From Paenibacillus nasutitermitis (GTDB lineage Bacteria; Bacillota; Bacilli; Paenibacillales; Paenibacillaceae), in contig NZ_BMHP01000003.1 in assembly GCF_014641075.1 (NCBI RefSeq), positions 496,001 to 560,000 on the forward strand: DNA of 64,000 nt, read 5' to 3'. Under the pieces are notes generated by a model. It was not told where the DNA came from and did not search any database. It saw only the letters and a list, made by a program, of their open reading frames with translations. The position numbers and the translations under genes were made by a program. This document shows, piece after piece, positions 26,533-35,400 of the stretch (within the stretch, counting starts at the first letter, position 1; every line of letters begins with the position of its first letter).

Positions 26533-27395
26533 ACCTGCAACCTCCCCGCAGCTTGCTGCAGCGTCAGCGCATGCAGCGCATTTTCGAACAGCAAAGCCGT
26601 TGTGAGTGTGCCTACTCCGCCTGGAACCGGAGACATTGCGTCCACATAATCGGCGGTTTGCGGAGCAGCATCGCCGGTAATTCCGCTCTCATCCCCCAGC
26701 ATATTGATGCCTGCATCGATCAGGACCAGACCCGGATGCACCATCTCCGGCATAATCAGATTGACCTTTCCGGCAGCAGTCACCAGAACGTCTGCACCTT
26801 GAATCATGCGTGCCAGATCCTTCGTATGGGAATGGCATACCGTCACGGTCGCATTCTCATGCAGCAGCATCTGCATCAGAGGGCGGCCAACGGTCTCTCC
26901 CCTGCCGACAACCACAATGTGACTGCCCTTAAGCGTGACGCCTGCAGATTTGATCAATTGGATACAAGACTGCGGCGTAGCCGGGCGCAGACCGGTTTCA
27001 TTCATCATGCAGGCAAGCTTGCTGGCCGGCGTAATGCCGTCGATATCTTTGAGCGGATCAAGCGCAGCCGCCAGTCTGCTTGAATCCAGACCTGCGGGCA
27101 GCGGGAGCTCGAGCAGAATGCCATGTACGCCGTTATCTTCATTCAGACGCCGGATTTCCTTAAGCAAACGGTTTTTTGTCACGTCGGATGCAAACGTTAT
27201 GAGCTCATACCCGATTCCAAGCTTCGCCGCCAACCGGCCTTTTGCCGCTGCATAAGCGGCAGAAGCCGGATCCCCCTCTGCCAGCAGCACGGCAACCGCC
27301 GGCGCAATGCCCGCCTTTTTCCACCGGTTAACCGCCGACTTGATACGCTCGCCCGCCTCATCGGCAAGCGGTTTCGCTTTCAATAACCTGGCCAT
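26529..27395 (-). CDS. folD: FolD-like methylene-THF dehydrogenase, with altered cyclohydrolase site
   Basis: A 288-residue protein of the methylenetetrahydrofolate dehydrogenase/cyclohydrolase family. The active-site Lys is present in AYAAAKGRLA, the Asp in PLKDIDG, the NADP site in VVVGRGETVGRPL, and the C-terminal PVPGGVG. The strongly conserved Gln of the usual VQLPLP motif is Glu (LLELPLPAG; codon GAG). From studies of the family this Gln is important for the cyclohydrolase step, so the enzyme may be mainly a dehydrogenase. The ATG at 27395 has AAGGAGG nine bases upstream; the longer frame from 27419 lacks a site. A ZTP riboswitch precedes it. Confidence 0.85.
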   Translation of the reverse strand: MARLLKAKPLADEAGERIKSAVNRWKKAGIAPAVAVLLAEGDPASAAYAAAKGRLAAKLGIGYELITFASDVTKNRLLKEIRRLNEDNGVHGILLELPLPAGLDSSRLAAALDPLKDIDGITPASKLACMMNETGLRPATPQSCIQLIKSAGVTLKGSHIVVVGRGETVGRPLMQMLLHENATVTVCHSHTKDLARMIQGADVLVTAAGKVNLIMPEMVHPGLVLIDAGINMLGDESGITGDAAPQTADYVDAMSPVPGGVGTLTTALLFENALHALTLQQAAGRLQV

Positions 27396-27477
27396 CAATG
27401 AACGCCTCCTTCTTATCAAACAGGAACAGACAGCGGACCCTTATCCGGAATAAGGGAAACCCTGCTGGACGATAAAC

Positions 27478-27526
27478 AAAAAAAGCATCTGAATGGAAAT
27501 GTGCATCGCGGCACATTACCTTCAAA
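27478..27526 (-). terminator. Riboswitch-controlled terminator
   Basis: On the minus strand a long, slightly bulged stem (TTTGAAGG...AATGTGC, loop CGCGAT, GCACATT...CC-TTCAGA) ends near seven T residues (27484-27478). Its 5' arm directly follows the P3 element of the ZTP aptamer, the usual position for an expression platform. Confidence 0.75.
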
Positions 27527-27532
27527 CACTTT

Positions 27533-27663
27533 GCCCAGGCGTACGGCTATGCTGGAGCTGCTGTCGTGATAACCCCATTCCAATAGGGATTCCAACGCAT
27601 TGCTCACACTTCAGTCGCTAGCTTCCTCGTGGTTTCTTCCACGCTACGCCAGTCGCATGCGAC
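27533..27663 (-). ncRNA. ZTP (pfl) riboswitch aptamer upstream of folD
   Basis: Read on the minus strand: P1 GUCGC (27663-27659) pairs with GCGAC (27618-27614); the conserved GACUGGCG segment follows; P2 is CGUGG/CCACG with an AAGAAA loop; a GAGGAAGC stretch closes the first domain. After a variable linker of about 65 bases comes the conserved GCCGUACGCCUGGGC. GGCGUA (27650-27645) is exactly complementary to UACGCC (27543-27538), the pseudoknot that defines this class. ZTP riboswitches sense the purine/one-carbon alarmone ZTP (and ZMP) and commonly control folD, so gene context agrees. A -10-like TATAAT lies upstream at 27691-27686. Confidence 0.9.
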
Positions 27664-27882
27664 ATTTGCTGGTTCTGATGCTGCCATTATAACAGAAAAT
27701 ACCAGCAAGAAACAGGAAAAAATGCAGATGCACCGCCGACCGCCGTCCTCCAACGCCACAACGCGCGCTGCGAGCCGCGTGCGGTGCCTCCCAGCGCTCG
27801 TTTGCCCCATACGTCGCTCCTGAAGGCCGCTGCCCCGTTTTCCCGTAGCTGTCCTGCCTTTAATATATATAGAATATGGCGC
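27664..27882. other. Gene-free stretch between divergent folD and marR units
   Basis: About 220 bp. The left part holds the likely promoter of the riboswitch transcript (minus-strand TATAAT at 27691-27686, weak -35). The GC-rich middle has open frames on both strands, but they lack ribosome binding sites and recognisable protein character. Confidence 0.4.
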
Positions 27883-27911
27883 TTGACATCGGGGGAGAAA
27901 TCATTTATCTT
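27883..27911 (+). promoter_or_regulatory. SigA-type promoter of the marR-pirin unit
   Basis: TTGACA (27883-27888), 17-base spacer, TATCTT (27906-27911). The start of transcription falls in the MarR operator next to it. Confidence 0.75.
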
Positions 27912-27923
27912 TAAATTAAGATA
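27906..27923 (+). promoter_or_regulatory. Likely MarR operator
   Basis: An 18-bp inverted repeat TATCTT-TAAATT-AAGATA overlapping the -10 element. It resembles the MhqR-type box (tATCT...AGATa) of quinone-sensing MarR repressors in Bacillus. Confidence 0.6.
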
Positions 27924-27952
27924 TTTAACAAAAAGATAGTGAGGTGAATCCC

Positions 27953-28402
27953 GTGAGTCAATCTCAAGCTCCCGATTCTTCCCTGCAGCTCCTGATCACA
28001 TTGTCGCGGGCGAATCAATGGGTAAGCGCGCATGTCCAGCAGGACATACGCAAGTATGGACTTAATCCCACGGAATTCGGCGTACTGGAGCTGCTTTACC
28101 ATAAAGGCGAGCAGCCTTTGCAACAGATTGGCGAGAAGATTCTGATGACCAGCGGCAATATCACGTATGTGATCGACAAGCTCTCCGGCAAAGGACTGGC
28201 CAGGCGCAAAGCTTGCCCAACTGACAGAAGAGTTATTTTCGCTGAAATTACGGAGCAGGGAAGCCAGCTGCTGGAGCAGATTTTCCCTCAGCATACTGAA
28301 GCGGTTCAGAAGGCGGTCTCCGGTCTGACGGAGGAGGAACAGAAACAAGCGATTCATCTGCTCAAGAAATTGGGCATCGCGGCCCAGGCGAGCTTTACCT
28401 AG
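27953..28402 (+). CDS. MarR-family repressor, possibly MhqR-like
   Basis: A 149-residue winged-helix regulator (GLNPTEFGVLELLYHKGEQPLQQIGEKILMTSGNITYVIDKLSGKGLARRKACPTDRRVIFAEITEQG). The start is GTG at 27953 with GAGGTG six bases upstream; a GTG nine bases earlier lies within that site. It is followed 79 bp later by a pirin gene and has an MhqR-like operator in its own promoter, suggesting an electrophile/quinone-responsive repressor that controls itself and the pirin. One Cys (in KACPTD) is present and could matter for sensing. Confidence 0.85.
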   Translation: MSQSQAPDSSLQLLITLSRANQWVSAHVQQDIRKYGLNPTEFGVLELLYHKGEQPLQQIGEKILMTSGNITYVIDKLSGKGLARRKACPTDRRVIFAEITEQGSQLLEQIFPQHTEAVQKAVSGLTEEEQKQAIHLLKKLGIAAQASFT

Positions 28403-28481
28403 TTCTTATCAGCACGCCAACAGCCAATTCCCCTACATGATTTGAGAATTCCAAACTAACCAACATTGGAGGTCATTATTT

Positions 28482-29261
28482 ATGCAAACTATGGTATATG
28501 GTCCATCCTTACAAGGTACAGGCGCATTTGACGGCGGTAAAATTACAGAGCAGAAACCCATCGGCTTCGGCGGCGAAGGGGCGGTTGTCAAACGGATTGG
28601 CCCCCTCTTCTACTGGGCATGGGCCAAATCGGAAGCGGAGGGTTACATCCCCTTGCATCCTCATCAGGCTTTTGAAATTATGACGTATGTCGTCAAGGGC
28701 CGCGCCCATCACGGCGATACGCTCGGTACAAGGAGCACCGTCGGTGCCGGCGGCGTGCAGATGATGCAGACCGGTTCAGGAGTCAGCCATGAGGAACGCT
28801 TTGAAGGTCCGGATATGGAAGGTTTCCAGATCTGGTTCGAGCCACATATGGAGAAAGCAATCCGGACAGCTCCAACTTATAATCAATATGAGCATGAGGC
28901 CTTCCCTATTGCCGAGACCGGCGGGGTAATCAGGAAAACGGTTATTGGTGAAGGTTCTCCTATCTCCATCGTTGCCGATGCCCGGATGTATGATGTAACG
29001 GTCGAGGCTGGACAATCCTATCGGCACCGGATTGAAGCCGGGCGGACCCTGTCGGCCCTGGCCATTCGGGGAGGGGGAAGCTGGTCCTATGAGGAAGACC
29101 CTGCCAATAATACGGCATTCAGTCATAAGGATTTTGTTGTAGTCCGCGCCGACGCCGGGCTGAACGTGAATATTACGGCAAGCGAAACCGCCGCCCCCTT
29201 GCGTCTTATATTAATCGATGTGCCCACGACCGTTGATTATCCGCTGTATCCTAAACGCTAA
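28482..29261 (+). CDS. Pirin family protein
   Basis: A 259-residue bicupin. The N-terminal pirin metal site is visible as His59 and His61 in LHPHQAFE, plus His and Glu in GSGVSHEERF (about 105-107). Some pirins oxidise flavonols such as quercetin; others act in stress responses. The ATG is preceded by TTGGAGG. Under the probable control of the MarR repressor upstream, it fits a quinone or aromatic stress unit. Confidence 0.85.
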   Translation: MQTMVYGPSLQGTGAFDGGKITEQKPIGFGGEGAVVKRIGPLFYWAWAKSEAEGYIPLHPHQAFEIMTYVVKGRAHHGDTLGTRSTVGAGGVQMMQTGSGVSHEERFEGPDMEGFQIWFEPHMEKAIRTAPTYNQYEHEAFPIAETGGVIRKTVIGEGSPISIVADARMYDVTVEAGQSYRHRIEAGRTLSALAIRGGGSWSYEEDPANNTAFSHKDFVVVRADAGLNVNITASETAAPLRLILIDVPTTVDYPLYPKR

Positions 29262-29300
29262 AGGGGACTTAAAACCGAAGGCGTACCTTTCCTATCGTTC

Positions 29301-29346
29301 AAAAACCGGGACTATCCGCAATCCGAGATAGTTCCGGTTTTTTTTT
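29301..29346 (+). terminator. Rho-independent terminator of the pirin gene
   Basis: A 14-bp stem with one mismatch (AAACCGGGACTATC with GATAGTTCCGGTTT) followed by a run of T residues to 29346. Confidence 0.85.
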
Positions 29347-29489
29347 GCATAAAATCATTAAAAAGCAGTCTAGCGGCAGCAAGGAATATGACATCCGGAC
29401 TCGAATAAGAAAAATAGAATCGATTGACACCATGTTAATTTGTCCAATAAGTATTATGATATAAACCAAATCAATCAGGAGGTCTTGGA

Positions 29490-32135
29490 ATGCAAAACAG
29501 GCAAGTCGACCATTATGCGTCGTTCGAACAGATCTATACATATGCTCCGATTGGAATGGCTATAATGTCTGTCGATGGAGTTTGGCTTAAGGTCAATCCC
29601 GCCTTCTGCAGGATGCTGGATTACACGGAACATGATTTAACGGCTCTTTCGTCGCAAGATATGACCCCGTCCGCTTATCATCAAGCGGAAAAGGAAGGCA
29701 TCCGGTCTCTGCTCAACGGGGATTTTCCTGTATATGAACTGGACAAACCCTATTATCGTCGGGACGGCAGCACGGTCTTTGTTTCCCTCCATCTCACTCT
29801 GGTTGCTGGTCACAACGATCATTCGCCTTCATATATATTGTGCCATGTTCAGGATATTTCCAGAAGAGAAGCCGCCGAGCGAAGATTAGAGGAAATCGAA
29901 GAAGTATATACTTTGATATCCGAGCATGCACTCGATATTATTTCATACAGCGCGCCAGATGGCATTATCCGATACTGCTCGCCTTCGGTACGCGAGTTGC
30001 TGGGCTATGAGCCGGAGGACATTGTCGGGAAAAATAATTTAGATCTCTATCATCCGCAGGATCTTGAGAAGATTATGACGAACTCATCTGCGGACAACGC
30101 TCTTTTTACCTATCGCGTTCTGCATAAGGACGGTCATTATATCTGGTTGGAAACGACGACGAAAATCATCCGCGATGAGCAGGGACAGATCCTTAAAATC
30201 CTGGGGATAGGGCGCGACATCACGGAGCGGAAGAAGAACGAGGACAAGCTGGCAGAGGCTCAGCGGATCGCCGCGCTTGGCAGCTGGGATTGGGATGTCG
30301 TCAACAATGAGGTGACCATGACCGACCAGGTCTGGAGAATATTGAATTTGGAACCAGGAAAATTCCCGGACGACAGGTTAGCTCTGATTCATCCCGATGA
30401 CCGCGAGCATTTCACCAATCAGATGATGGAGGGGAAGAAAAAGGAATATTTCAGGACGGACTTCCGCAACCTGCAGCCGGATGGATCGATCAAATACTTG
30501 AGCATGCGCGTATCCGTTTCCTTCGACGAGAGCGGCAACGCCATATGGATGAACGGGGTCACCCAGGATGTGTCCGAGAGCAAAATTGTTGAAATGAAGC
30601 TTCAGGAAAGCATTGAACGTTATACATCCTTGAAGAAATACAATCATGATGCCGTTCTTTCGCTCAATTTGGAAGGGAACATTATCAATACCAACGTAAT
30701 GGCAGAGAAGCTGACCGGGTACAGTATTCAGCAGATGGTCGGGAGGAATATTGCCGCCTTTATTGGCGCCGATAAATTGGGTCATATCCTATCGAGCTCC
30801 ATTGACGATACCACAGCCGAGCAGCATATCAATGCCTTTATCCATAAAGCGGGCCACAGCGTCGAGGTATTAACCACGATCGCGCCCATTATTATCAATC
30901 AGCAGAACCGGGGCTACTATATCATCGCCAAAGACATTACGGACCAGAAAAGACTGATGATTGCCAAAGAAGCCGCCGAAAACACTAACAAAGCAAAAAG
31001 TGAATTTCTTGCCATGATGAGTCATGAAATCCGCACCCCGATGAATGGCGTGATCGGCATGACCGATCTTCTTCTGGAATCCACCAGCCTGGACGCGGTG
31101 CAGCGGGAATATATTCAAATCATCAGTAAAAGCGGAAGCACTCTGCTCAGCATTATCAATGATATCCTGGACTTCTCCAAAATCGAGTCAGGCCGGGCGG
31201 AGCTGCAGGAAGAGCCTTTTAACATTTTGGAGTGCCTGAATGAAACGCTCGGCATCCTCCATCCCAAAGCGCAGGAGAAAAATCTGACTATCCATACCTT
31301 AGTCAGAAATTCTTTGCCGGAACTGGTTATTGGAGATTCGGACCGGTTAAAGCAGATATTGATGAATCTTGTCGGGAATGCGATCAAATTTACCGAGCAA
31401 GGCAGCATTGATGTCTCGATCGAAAGGCTGCCTGACCATGACCGCCATGCCGTGCTTCAATTTAAGGTTAAGGATACCGGGATCGGCATTGCCAAAGAGA
31501 ATATCAGCCATCTGTTCGAACCCTTCTACCGGGTGGACGATTTCATGACGCGAAAAACCGAAGGAACGGGGCTGGGGCTTGCGATCAGCAAGAAGCTTGT
31601 GACACTGCTCGGCGGGGATATCCGGGTAGAACCCACGGATGGGCAAGGATCTTTGTTTGCTTTTACCGTTCATTTCCCTGAGGTCGCGCAGCCGTCTTCC
31701 ATACAGAAATACGAACCAGAAGCAGAAGCAAATCGGCCGGAAACGGCGCAAGAAGCGCTGAAAATCCTCATTGCCGAGGATAATAAAGTCAACCAGTTTG
31801 TTTTGCAAAAAATGCTGGAATCGCAAGGGCACCAAACATGGATCGCTGAAAATGGCCGCGAGGTCATTCAAATGGCTGCCGACGAACACTACGATATCAT
31901 CTTTATGGATGTTCAAATGCCTGTCATGAATGGACTTGAAGCAACGAAACTCATCAGAAAAACGCTGCCCTCGGAGCAACGTCCCTTCATTATCGCGGTA
32001 ACGGCAAACGCGCTGAAAGGCGACCAGGAAAAGTGTCTGGCCGCAGGCATGGATGCCTATATGAGCAAGCCCGTCAAAACATCGGTCATTATTGAACTGA
32101 TTAAAGAAGCAAGACGGCAAAAAATCATGCCCTGA
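29490..32135 (+). CDS. Multi-PAS hybrid sensor histidine kinase
   Basis: An 881-residue cytoplasmic hybrid kinase: four PAS domains (about 10-125, 138-255, 260-372, 375-495), HisKA with His512 in SHEIRTPMNG, HATPase_c (NLVGNAIKF; GIGIAK; GTGLGLAI), and a C-terminal receiver with Asp807 in FMDVQMPVMNG and SKPV. AGGAGG lies eight bases before the ATG. Its domain order parallels the kinase at 8430-11528, which looks like a paralogue. No cognate regulator or Hpt gene is adjacent. Confidence 0.92.
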   Translation: MQNRQVDHYASFEQIYTYAPIGMAIMSVDGVWLKVNPAFCRMLDYTEHDLTALSSQDMTPSAYHQAEKEGIRSLLNGDFPVYELDKPYYRRDGSTVFVSLHLTLVAGHNDHSPSYILCHVQDISRREAAERRLEEIEEVYTLISEHALDIISYSAPDGIIRYCSPSVRELLGYEPEDIVGKNNLDLYHPQDLEKIMTNSSADNALFTYRVLHKDGHYIWLETTTKIIRDEQGQILKILGIGRDITERKKNEDKLAEAQRIAALGSWDWDVVNNEVTMTDQVWRILNLEPGKFPDDRLALIHPDDREHFTNQMMEGKKKEYFRTDFRNLQPDGSIKYLSMRVSVSFDESGNAIWMNGVTQDVSESKIVEMKLQESIERYTSLKKYNHDAVLSLNLEGNIINTNVMAEKLTGYSIQQMVGRNIAAFIGADKLGHILSSSIDDTTAEQHINAFIHKAGHSVEVLTTIAPIIINQQNRGYYIIAKDITDQKRLMIAKEAAENTNKAKSEFLAMMSHEIRTPMNGVIGMTDLLLESTSLDAVQREYIQIISKSGSTLLSIINDILDFSKIESGRAELQEEPFNILECLNETLGILHPKAQEKNLTIHTLVRNSLPELVIGDSDRLKQILMNLVGNAIKFTEQGSIDVSIERLPDHDRHAVLQFKVKDTGIGIAKENISHLFEPFYRVDDFMTRKTEGTGLGLAISKKLVTLLGGDIRVEPTDGQGSLFAFTVHFPEVAQPSSIQKYEPEAEANRPETAQEALKILIAEDNKVNQFVLQKMLESQGHQTWIAENGREVIQMAADEHYDIIFMDVQMPVMNGLEATKLIRKTLPSEQRPFIIAVTANALKGDQEKCLAAGMDAYMSKPVKTSVIIELIKEARRQKIMP

Positions 32136-32220
32136 CAAGAAGGACCGGCTGCGCCGTCCTAAAAAAAAGCGTGTGCCTTGCAGGTTGGGCAAAGGTGATT
32201 TGGCTTATAAAATGCAAACA

Positions 32221-32251
32221 GGAGCCCTCCGGCGATTGCCGGTAGGGCTCC
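32221..32251 (-). terminator. Hairpin terminator of the LacI-regulated sugar operon
   Basis: A GC-rich stem (GGAGCCCT/AGGGCTCC outer, CCGGC/GCCGG inner) about 65 bp after the glycosidase stop; minus-strand T-rich tract TGTTTGCATTTT follows. It may also stop transcription from the kinase gene on the plus strand. Confidence 0.6.
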
Positions 32252-32314
32252 TTGAACGCTCCTTCCGCCGTCCGGGAAGAAGGGCGGATAAGTATAGGAT
32301 GATGCTGTTATTGT

Positions 32315-34507
32315 TTACAGTTTCAGCTCGATATTCGCCTCGGAGCTTTGCACCTGTCTGCCGTTCCACTCCACCGTCACATTCCAGCAAGCTTCGTTGC
32401 GGATGGATATGCTTTGTGAGCCGGCGGTTTCCTCCAGCTGAATATCGAATTCGGCATCCCCGACCACCAGCCGTTCCATTGAACAGCGTTTGCCTTTCCA
32501 GGCCGAAGGAAGCTGAGGCTTGATCACAAGCTCCTTGCGTGCGGCAAACGGGGTTATCCCGAAGAAGTGGCGCACCACCGGAACCGCTACCGCATAAACC
32601 GTCCATGCCTGAACCATGCAGCCATAATCCGGCGACATTTCAGCCATGGAGCCCGGCAGCACATACGAGAAGCTGCGGATCATTCTGCCGAGCAAATCCA
32701 GAGCTTCATCCGGATTCCCGTTCGCAGCCTCCGCCACGGCGTGAACGCCGGTTGAAATCGTCATCGTGCCCTGCTGATAAATACCCGACAAATAAGTTCC
32801 GTATTCACCGATAAAGACGTCGCTGCGCATCTTGTCGAGCGCCCTCCGGGCCTTGTCCGGCTCTGCTATCCCTGTCTCCATGGGCGTAACGATCACCCAG
32901 TTCTTGTTCAGCAGCCAGCCCCGGTCCTCCTCCTCATTCCCTGCTTCCGCAAGCAGGCCGGAAAGGTATTCCCGATATCCGGCAATGCCCTGGTCATGAG
33001 CGAGGGAAGTCATATAATCGGCCTTCGGCACGATATCCTTCTTCGGCGCCACCGCATCGGCAAACAGCTCTTCCGATTCGATCCAGAAACGCTCGTTGAT
33101 GGCGGCTGCGCATCGGTCAGCCAGAAGACGATAACGTTCATGATTACCCTCGTCCTGCAGATAGCGGCTCATTTCCGTCATGGCCTGCAAAGCTTTTGCC
33201 GTATAGACGGCCGTGTCAACCAGTTCCATATTGAGTCCGGCAATTTCAATGATGCCATAACCGGAAGGGAATAAATCCCCGTCCGGATCCATTTCCCCGA
33301 GCAGCCAGTCGATTCCCTTTACACAATACGCATAATGTCTGCGCAGCAGTACCTCGTCACCGGTCCACCTGAACATTTCCCAGACAAACGCGATATAATG
33401 GGCGGTCTCCTGCGTATTCCCGGGGTTGGATACGGCACCCATGGTAGTCACCTCGTGAATAAAACGCCCGTTGCCGTTTGCTTCCTCCGATTTCCGCAGC
33501 AGCAAATCCAGCGTATCCTTGGCCAACTGATGATCGCCAATCGCCAGCACCCCCTGCAGAGAATACGTATTATCGCAGCCAAACCACCATGGATAAGTCG
33601 GTCCCCCGGCGGTGAGCCCGCGGCCGACACCATCAACCTGCTGAATGAGCCATTGGTTGTTCCACTTGACCCAATTGAATACTTCATTGAACTTGTCTTC
33701 ACCATCTATGACAAGCTGCGCACGCTTAGCTACCGCGTCATAAGCGCTTTGCTTCTCCCGGAGCATACGTTCATAATCCTGTTCCAGGCTGCGGTAAGTC
33801 TCCCGGCAGCCTTCGGCAGAGGCGTAGGAACCGGCAACAAACAGATGAAATTCGAAATCACCTTCTGCGGGAATGCGAATTTCTGCGCTGAATTTGACGC
33901 CGCAGCCATTGCCGGCTGTGAACTCCGGTCCGTAAAGGTCCGGCCGGCATTCCACTTCTTCGCCAGGCAGATCCGTGCCGATCATCACATACCAATCGTT
34001 GCCGCTGTCCTTAACCAGCACGTCCCGGCTGTTAATCTGTACAGCTTCATCCTGTACGCCGTCATGAATGCCGATTTCGTCGGAGAACCAGACCGGGCGC
34101 AGATCGGTACGGGCAAGAAGTTCCAGCTTCAGCCGCAGCTCGCCTTGCCCTTTATGATGAAGCTTGTAGCCGGCCATCATGCCTTTCTCCAATTCCGGCG
34201 CAAACTGGGTCCGTTTCATCGTCAGCGGAATATGACTCAGGCCATGGCCGTAATCAAACGCGCTCCCCCAGGATTCATTCGTAAAAGCATCCGCTCTGGA
34301 CCATAGGGAAATGCCTCTGTCCAGATCCGTTATTTTCAGCCAGAATCCGTCCAGCAGCTTGATAGGATGAAGCCACACCCCTCCCATCTCATTGGCGATA
34401 TGATGGCCGAAATCAGGAAAATATCCATCCTGCGTGCCACATATTTTCACAAATTCACCAGCGTTGTAATATAAATTAAATGGATGTTTGGTTGTCTTGT
34501 TTATCAT
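32315..34507 (-). CDS. Intracellular glycosidase of the debranching / six-hairpin type
   Basis: A 730-residue protein without signal peptide. The C-terminal two thirds (from about 280) form an (alpha/alpha)6 toroid of the amylo-alpha-1,6-glucosidase/GDE_C clan (PWWFGCDNTYSLQGVL, GRFIHEVTTMGAVSNPGNTQETAHYIAFVWEMFRWTGD, EMDPDGDLFPSGYGIIEI). Likely acids in DPDGDLFPSG and the QETAHY region fit catalysis but cannot be assigned. It is the last gene of the operon with a CUT1 transporter, so it should act on the imported oligosaccharide. The ATG follows GGAGG. Confidence 0.75.
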   Translation of the reverse strand: MINKTTKHPFNLYYNAGEFVKICGTQDGYFPDFGHHIANEMGGVWLHPIKLLDGFWLKITDLDRGISLWSRADAFTNESWGSAFDYGHGLSHIPLTMKRTQFAPELEKGMMAGYKLHHKGQGELRLKLELLARTDLRPVWFSDEIGIHDGVQDEAVQINSRDVLVKDSGNDWYVMIGTDLPGEEVECRPDLYGPEFTAGNGCGVKFSAEIRIPAEGDFEFHLFVAGSYASAEGCRETYRSLEQDYERMLREKQSAYDAVAKRAQLVIDGEDKFNEVFNWVKWNNQWLIQQVDGVGRGLTAGGPTYPWWFGCDNTYSLQGVLAIGDHQLAKDTLDLLLRKSEEANGNGRFIHEVTTMGAVSNPGNTQETAHYIAFVWEMFRWTGDEVLLRRHYAYCVKGIDWLLGEMDPDGDLFPSGYGIIEIAGLNMELVDTAVYTAKALQAMTEMSRYLQDEGNHERYRLLADRCAAAINERFWIESEELFADAVAPKKDIVPKADYMTSLAHDQGIAGYREYLSGLLAEAGNEEEDRGWLLNKNWVIVTPMETGIAEPDKARRALDKMRSDVFIGEYGTYLSGIYQQGTMTISTGVHAVAEAANGNPDEALDLLGRMIRSFSYVLPGSMAEMSPDYGCMVQAWTVYAVAVPVVRHFFGITPFAARKELVIKPQLPSAWKGKRCSMERLVVGDAEFDIQLEETAGSQSISIRNEACWNVTVEWNGRQVQSSEANIELKL

Positions 34508-34541
34508 GCCAAATGCCTCCTAAGCAGCTTCCCTGGTTTCT

Positions 34542-35381
34542 CTATCCCTTCACAGCTGAAGAAATGGAAATCCCTTCGATGAAATATTTTTGGGCCACAA
34601 AAAATACAATCAGAGCCGGCAGCATAATGAGAATGGTAGCAGCCATCAACATATTCCACTCGATGTTATACATTCCTTTGAACATGGACAATCCCAATGC
34701 CAGCGTATATTTATCATTGGAATTCAGGTAGATGAGCGGACCCTGGAAATCATTCCACACGCCCATAAACGTAAAAATCGATACCGCGATCAACGGCGGC
34801 TTGGACAGCGGAAGCATAATTCTCGTGAAAATCTGCCATCTTTTGGCTCCATCCACGAAAGCCGACTCATCCAGCTCACGCGGGATTCCGCGCATAAACT
34901 GACGGATCAGGAAAATGTTGAACGCGCCGCCCCCGAAAAAAGCCGGCAGGATAAGCGGGAGAAAGGAATTGGAGAAGCCGGCTTCCTTAAACATCAGAAA
35001 GGTCGGAATCATGGTGACCTGGCTTGGCAGCATCATCGTTGCAAGCAGAATCAGGAACAAGGTGCGTTTCCCCTTGAAATTAAAGCGGGCGAAGCCGTAA
35101 GCGCAGACTGCCGCCGATGCCACGGTACCGATCATAACCGGCACGAGGATGATCAGCGTATTGCCCAGAAACCGGAAGAACGGGATCGCATTGATGGCAT
35201 CCGAATAGTTGCTCCACAGCCATTTTTTCGGGAAAAATCCGCCTCCGAATACTTCTGCCGGTGTTTTGAGCGAAGTGGATAGCGTCCACAGCATCGGTAC
35301 CAGCACAATGGCGGTCCCCGCGAGAAGCAGAAGCAGCGCCAGTAAACGTGTCAGATTGAACTTAGGTTGTGACATTTGCAT
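34542..35381 (-). CDS. CUT1 sugar ABC permease, MalG-like
   Basis: A 279-residue inner-membrane subunit with six helices and the EAA loop ELDESAFVDGAKRWQIFTRIMLPLSKP, which contacts the ATPase. A longer frame reaches 35417 inside the upstream gene; the ATG at 35381 is used because GGAG lies nine bases before it. No ATPase gene is in the operon, as is usual for Gram-positive CUT1 systems that share an MsmX-type ATPase. Confidence 0.92.
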   Translation of the reverse strand: MQMSQPKFNLTRLLALLLLLAGTAIVLVPMLWTLSTSLKTPAEVFGGGFFPKKWLWSNYSDAINAIPFFRFLGNTLIILVPVMIGTVASAAVCAYGFARFNFKGKRTLFLILLATMMLPSQVTMIPTFLMFKEAGFSNSFLPLILPAFFGGGAFNIFLIRQFMRGIPRELDESAFVDGAKRWQIFTRIMLPLSKPPLIAVSIFTFMGVWNDFQGPLIYLNSNDKYTLALGLSMFKGMYNIEWNMLMAATILIMLPALIVFFVAQKYFIEGISISSAVKG

Positions 35382-35400
35382 AGTTAAGGTCTCCTTCTTC

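Noticed and set aside
27604..27823. Open frames on both strands in the folD-marR gap
   Set aside because: They overlap the ZTP riboswitch and its promoter; no ribosome binding sites and low-complexity sequence.
32141..32168. Hairpin AGGAC...GTCCT followed by eight A residues, as terminator for the kinase gene
   Set aside because: The tract after the stem is A on the plus strand and lies before the stem on the minus strand, so it fits neither direction as an intrinsic terminator.
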